A stretch of DNA of 8,286 bases from Verrucomicrobiota bacterium (GTDB lineage Bacteria; Verrucomicrobiota; Verrucomicrobiae; Chthoniobacterales; UBA10450), in contig VBQB01000207.1 in NCBI GenBank assembly GCA_005887855.1, positions 1 through 8,286 on the forward strand. The letters run 5' to 3'. Below are positions 5,908 to 8,286 of the stretch, in pieces; position 1 is the stretch's first letter; each line of letters starts with the position of its first letter. The translations under genes were made by a program, and so were the position numbers. The notes below the pieces were generated by a model. It saw only the letters and a program-made list of their open reading frames with translations, made no database searches and had not been told where the DNA came from.

Positions 5908-6198
5908 CTAATCTGCTATCAGCCCCGGCTTGTAACCGCTTTTTAAGATCGCGTCATGGAGATCGGGCGGATGCGTCTTGCGGGCATCGAATGTGACGAG
6001 GACGCGCTCGTGACGGAGATCGACTTTCACATTCCGCACGCCTTTGATTTTCATGAGTGGTGCGCGCAGCTTTCGCACACATTCGTCGCAATCTTCGCCT
6101 TCGGTAGCGATCTCGATCGTCTCTAAAATCGCGTGATCGGCACGTTCGGGACTAAACGGATCGCTCGGGTCGGGATCGTTGGGTCTTGCGGGGTCCAT
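5908..6198 (-). CDS. Small heavy-metal-associated (HMA) domain protein
   Basis: This 96-residue, probably cytoplasmic protein has an acidic, Pro/Asp-rich N terminus (1-20) and an HMA/ferredoxin-like fold at about 27-91. The metal-binding loop reads GEDCDEC with Cys37 and Cys40, the CxxC pair that binds Cu(I) or similar ions in CopZ-type chaperones. Met of the usual GMxCxxC is replaced by Glu. The pattern IKGVRNVKVDLRHERVLVTF, followed by LHDAILKSGYKP, is typical of the family's second strand pair and last helix. AAAGG lies directly against the ATG, which is closer than usual. No P-type ATPase or copper regulator is nearby, so metal trafficking is inferred from the domain alone. It lies 125 bp downstream of the esterase on the same strand and may share its transcript. 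Confidence 0.75.
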   Translation of the reverse strand: MDPARPNDPDPSDPFSPERADHAILETIEIATEGEDCDECVRKLRAPLMKIKGVRNVKVDLRHERVLVTFDARKTHPPDLHDAILKSGYKPGLIAD

Positions 6199-6323
6199 CC
6201 TTTCTTTATCTAACGTGCGAGGATAGCTCTGCGGCTGTCTCGCGCGCTAGCCGGTTCGCTGTGCGAAGCGAAAACACAGGATGCAAATAACACGCGCGTA
6301 TCGCGCCAGCCGCGGGGCGGCGG

Positions 6324-6980
6324 CTACGGGTTCGCCACTTGGCGCGCGACTGGCTCGACCACGCGCCAGACGTTTTCGGCCAGAATTCTTTGGCCGGCGG
6401 CGTTTGGATGAATGCCGTCCGGTAAATTTAATGACGGATCGCCTGCGACACCGTCTAGTAGATACGGCACGAGTGCAGCGCTATTTTTTGCCGCGAGTTC
6501 AGCGAAGCTTTTGCCGAAGGCCAAAACATAGTCGTCGGCCCCGAAAGCTTTCGGGGCTGCCATTCCTGCGATCACCACGCGCACATTTGGATTTCGCGCT
6601 TTCACTTTGTCGATCATCTGCTGGAGATTATTTTGGATTTGATCGACCGGCACGCCGCGAAAGGCATCGTTGATTCCAAGTTCCAGAATGAAGATGTCGA
6701 TCTTGCGTTTTAAATGGCCCGGGAGCCGTTCCAAGCCGCCATCGGTTGTGCCGCCAGTTTGGCTGGCATTAGTCACTTGAAAGTTCAGGCCGGCAGCGCG
6801 CAGCTTGTTGGCCAATAAAGCTGGATAAGCTTCGCTCGGCTTGAGCTGGAAACCCTGTGAAAGGCTATCGCCCAGCACCAGTATCGCTTTCATTCGCGAA
6901 GAAATGGGTGCCGGGTAAGCGGATTGCGCAGATAAGATCGATCCGGCTAAGCAGCCGAGGATGAGAACGCTTTTCGTCAC
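6324..6980 (-). CDS. Exported SGNH-family esterase (arylesterase/TesA-like)
   Basis: This 218-residue hydrolase is of the GDSL/SGNH type, related to TesA thioesterase/lysophospholipase and arylesterases. Block I is LVLGDSLSQGF with nucleophile Ser39. Block II is NASQTGGTTDGG with the oxyanion Gly near 76. Block III is ELGINDAFRG with Asn104. Block V is LPDGIHPNAAG with Asp188 and His191. All four hallmark residues are present, so it should be active. The N terminus is a signal peptide with a likely cut after Ala18 or Ala21, giving a periplasmic enzyme. The GTG at 6980 is chosen because it includes this signal; an ATG at residue 30 would remove it. No ribosome-binding site is seen, and heptamer repeats end a few bases before the start. 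It is divergent from gapA. Its natural substrate cannot be told. Confidence 0.88.
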   Translation of the reverse strand: MTKSVLILGCLAGSILSAQSAYPAPISSRMKAILVLGDSLSQGFQLKPSEAYPALLANKLRAAGLNFQVTNASQTGGTTDGGLERLPGHLKRKIDIFILELGINDAFRGVPVDQIQNNLQQMIDKVKARNPNVRVVIAGMAAPKAFGADDYVLAFGKSFAELAAKNSAALVPYLLDGVAGDPSLNLPDGIHPNAAGQRILAENVWRVVEPVARQVANP

Positions 6981-6982
6981 TG

Positions 6983-7017
6983 GATGTTCGATGTTTGATG
7001 TTTGATGTTCGATGGTT
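6983..7017. repeat. Five tandem heptamers GATGTTY
   Basis: Units are GATGTTC 6983-6989, GATGTTT 6990-6996, GATGTTT 6997-7003, GATGTTC 7004-7010 and the imperfect GATGGTT 7011-7017. They fill the esterase leader in the divergent gap before gapA. Confidence 0.85.
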
Positions 7018-7032
7018 AACGGTTTAACGATT

Positions 7033-7064
7033 CAACCTCTTTACATTTCAACCTCTTAACATCC
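7033..7064. repeat. Two tandem 16-bp pyrimidine-rich units before gapA
   Basis: CAACCTCTTTACATTT at 7033-7048 is followed directly by CAACCTCTTAACATCC at 7049-7064, with 13 of 16 identical. The second unit ends five bases before the gapA ATG and so occupies the place of a ribosome-binding site. Confidence 0.75.
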
Positions 7065-7069
7065 TTCCT

Positions 7070-8071
7070 ATGGCAAATTTCGCTATCAACGGGTTCGGTC
7101 GTATTGGGCGCAACGTGCTTCGCGCCATGACGCAAAAACAAGTCGAGCGCGTTCGCGCGATTAACGACCTCACTGACACGCGCACGCTTGCCCATCTCCT
7201 TAAATGGGACTCGGTGCACGGCAAATTCGACGGCGAGATCGGTTACGACGACGAGAATATCATCGTCCGCGGCCACAAAATTAAAATTCTAAAGGAGCGT
7301 GACCCGGCGAATTTGCCGTGGAAAAAATTAGATGTCGATGTTGTCCTCGAATCGACCGGTTTTTTCACCAGCCGCGACAAAGCGGAGCTACACTTGAGCA
7401 AAGCGGGCGCGAAACGAGTGCTGATTAGCGCGCCCGCAAAAAATCCGGATGTGACGATTTGTATCGGAGTCAACGATAACCTCTTTGATCCCGCGAAAGA
7501 CACGATCATTTCGAACGCGAGTTGTACAACCAATTGCCTCGCACCAATGGCGAAGGTTTTACACGATAAATTCGGCATCGCGCACGGATTCATGAGCACG
7601 ATTCACAGCTACACAAACGATCAGCGTATTCTCGATTTTCCGCACGACGATTTGAGGCGGGCGCGCGCCGCTGCGATGAGCATCATTCCTTCCACCACCG
7701 GCGCGGCCAAGGCGATCGGCGAAGTCATTCCGGACTTGAAAGGGAAATTGAACGGGGGCGCCTACCGCGTGCCCACTCCGGATGGTTCCGTCACGGATTT
7801 CACTGTCGTCCTGGAAAAGGATGCGACGGTCGATGCCGTCAATGCCGCGTTCAAGGAAGCTGCATCAGCGAAAAGCTACAAGGGCGTGGTCGAATACAGC
7901 GATGAGCCGCTCGTTTCTCAGGACATAATTGGCAATCCGCACTCCTGCATTTTTGACAGCAAGCTGACGCTTATGCTCGGCAACCGTTTCGTGAAAATCG
8001 TCGGTTGGTACGATAACGAATGGGGCTACAGCAACCGTTGCGTGGACATGCTGGAACTGATAGCGAAGTAG
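7070..8071 (+). CDS. gapA: Glyceraldehyde-3-phosphate dehydrogenase, type I
   Basis: This 333-residue cytoplasmic glycolytic enzyme oxidises glyceraldehyde-3-phosphate to 1,3-bisphosphoglycerate with NAD and phosphate. The Rossmann fold begins with INGFGRIGRN. Asp33 in INDL is the residue that normally selects NAD over NADP. The active site is SNASCTTNCLAP with Cys152, and the base is His179 in STIHSYT. DFPHDDLRRARAA and the S-loop region PSTTGAAKAIGEV match the family, as does the C-terminal GWYDNEWGYSNR. The length is normal and the gene is complete, so it is probably the housekeeping copy. The ATG is fixed by the conserved N terminus, yet the bases before it (CATCCTTCCT) contain no Shine-Dalgarno site. 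Neither pgk nor tpi follows within the window; a four-helix-bundle gene comes next instead. Confidence 0.98.
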   Translation: MANFAINGFGRIGRNVLRAMTQKQVERVRAINDLTDTRTLAHLLKWDSVHGKFDGEIGYDDENIIVRGHKIKILKERDPANLPWKKLDVDVVLESTGFFTSRDKAELHLSKAGAKRVLISAPAKNPDVTICIGVNDNLFDPAKDTIISNASCTTNCLAPMAKVLHDKFGIAHGFMSTIHSYTNDQRILDFPHDDLRRARAAAMSIIPSTTGAAKAIGEVIPDLKGKLNGGAYRVPTPDGSVTDFTVVLEKDATVDAVNAAFKEAASAKSYKGVVEYSDEPLVSQDIIGNPHSCIFDSKLTLMLGNRFVKIVGWYDNEWGYSNRCVDMLELIAK

Positions 8072-8073
8072 GC

Positions 8074-8109
8074 AATCGTAATCGTGCTCGTGCTCCTGCT
8101 CGTGATCGT
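8074..8109. repeat. Six tandem hexamers after gapA
   Basis: Units are AATCGT, AATCGT, GCTCGT, GCTCCT, GCTCGT and GATCGT, in register from 8074 to 8109. They start two bases after the gapA stop codon and end 13 bases before the next ATG. As I recall, similar CGTGCTCGTGATCG-like runs are common between genes in soil Verrucomicrobia. Confidence 0.85.
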
Positions 8110-8122
8110 TTCTCAATAGAGG

Positions 8123-8286
8123 ATGAAAATCTATTTCGACCACGAAAAGTTGGATGTTTATCGCGAAGCCATCGATTTCTGTAGCTGGGTAGGAGAATTC
8201 CTCGCAACTATTTCGGCGAAGATAACGGCGAAAGATCGCGCGCGATTTCTCGAAATGGCACGCGGCTCCGCGCTGGAATGCGCGGC
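8123..8286 (+). CDS. Four-helix-bundle protein, partial, signature segment missing
   Basis: The first 54 codons are visible and the gene runs off the window. MKIYFDHEKLDVYREAIDF and RARFLEMARGSALECA are typical of the four-helix-bundle family related to 23S rRNA intervening-sequence proteins (S23 type). In full-length members a segment of about two dozen residues with the signature RAxxSIxxNIAEG lies between these two parts. Here SAKI runs straight into TAKDRARF, so the segment is absent but the frame is kept. The short direct repeat GGCGAA at 8214-8219 and 8227-8232 flanks the junction and could have mediated the loss. The function of the family is unclear. The protein may be a shortened variant or non-functional. 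GAGG touches the ATG directly, so initiation may be weak. Confidence 0.75.
   Translation, partial: MKIYFDHEKLDVYREAIDFCSWVGEFLATISAKITAKDRARFLEMARGSALECA

Noticed and set aside
5813..5911. Open plus-strand stretch reading GVNSLGGLGVRVNSAA and ending at TAA 5909-5911
   Set aside because: It has no start, is preceded by an in-frame stop at 5804-5806 and matches nothing I know, so it is probably chance.
6240..6325. Short inverted repeats downstream of the esterase (TTCGCT/AGCGAA, and AGCCGC/GCGGCT at 6308-6325) as a terminator
   Set aside because: The stems are only six bases and no T-run follows on the minus strand, so a terminator between the esterase and HMA genes is not supported.
1..8286. 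CRISPR array, toxin-antitoxin pair or defence island
   Set aside because: No regularly spaced repeats of 25-40 bp and no defence-type domains were seen. The small basic ORF beside the transposase is not a recognised antitoxin.

Overview
This window looks like chromosomal DNA of a soil verrucomicrobium, probably from the Chthoniobacterales/Udaeobacter area. This is an inference. It rests on the response-regulator type, the four-helix-bundle gene beside hexamer repeats, the coiled-coil tail typical of endosialidase-like proteins in this group, and many genes without a clear Shine-Dalgarno site. No rRNA or other phylogenetic marker is present, so the placement is tentative.

Positions 1-1896 are most of an IS1595-type transposon whose left end lies outside the window. 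It holds a small basic protein on the minus strand, a complete 306-residue zinc-ribbon/DDE transposase on the plus strand, and a convergent, AT-rich passenger gene for a three-helix membrane protein of unknown function. A candidate right terminal inverted repeat ends at 1896, followed by an AT-rich octamer that may be the target duplication.

Positions 1905-2527 appear non-coding. Then come a NarL/FixJ-type orphan response regulator (2528-3208), in which Glu replaces the phospho-accepting Asp, and a secreted trypsin/V8-like serine protease (3328-4530) closed by a strong hairpin. Between these two genes lie two copies of a G/C-rich 22-bp element.

Positions 4580-5907 are a decayed area. It contains a 5'-truncated DUF3221-like fragment, an uncertain small minus-strand ORF, and the C-terminal coiled-coil stub of an endosialidase/tail-fibre-like protein.

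Positions 5908-6980 encode two minus-strand genes: an exported SGNH esterase (arylesterase/TesA type) and, downstream of it, a small heavy-metal-associated (HMA) domain protein. Divergent from the esterase is gapA (7070-8071), the complete glycolytic glyceraldehyde-3-phosphate dehydrogenase. The 89-bp gap between them is filled with heptamer and 16-bp tandem repeats. After gapA come six hexamer repeats and the start of a four-helix-bundle protein that seems to have lost its signature segment and runs off the window.

The genes do not form one obvious pathway. gapA is core metabolism, and the rest is accessory: mobile DNA, an orphan regulator, secreted hydrolases and gene relics. The observations most worth checking are the passenger membrane protein, the Asp-to-Glu receiver domain and the internally deleted four-helix-bundle gene.
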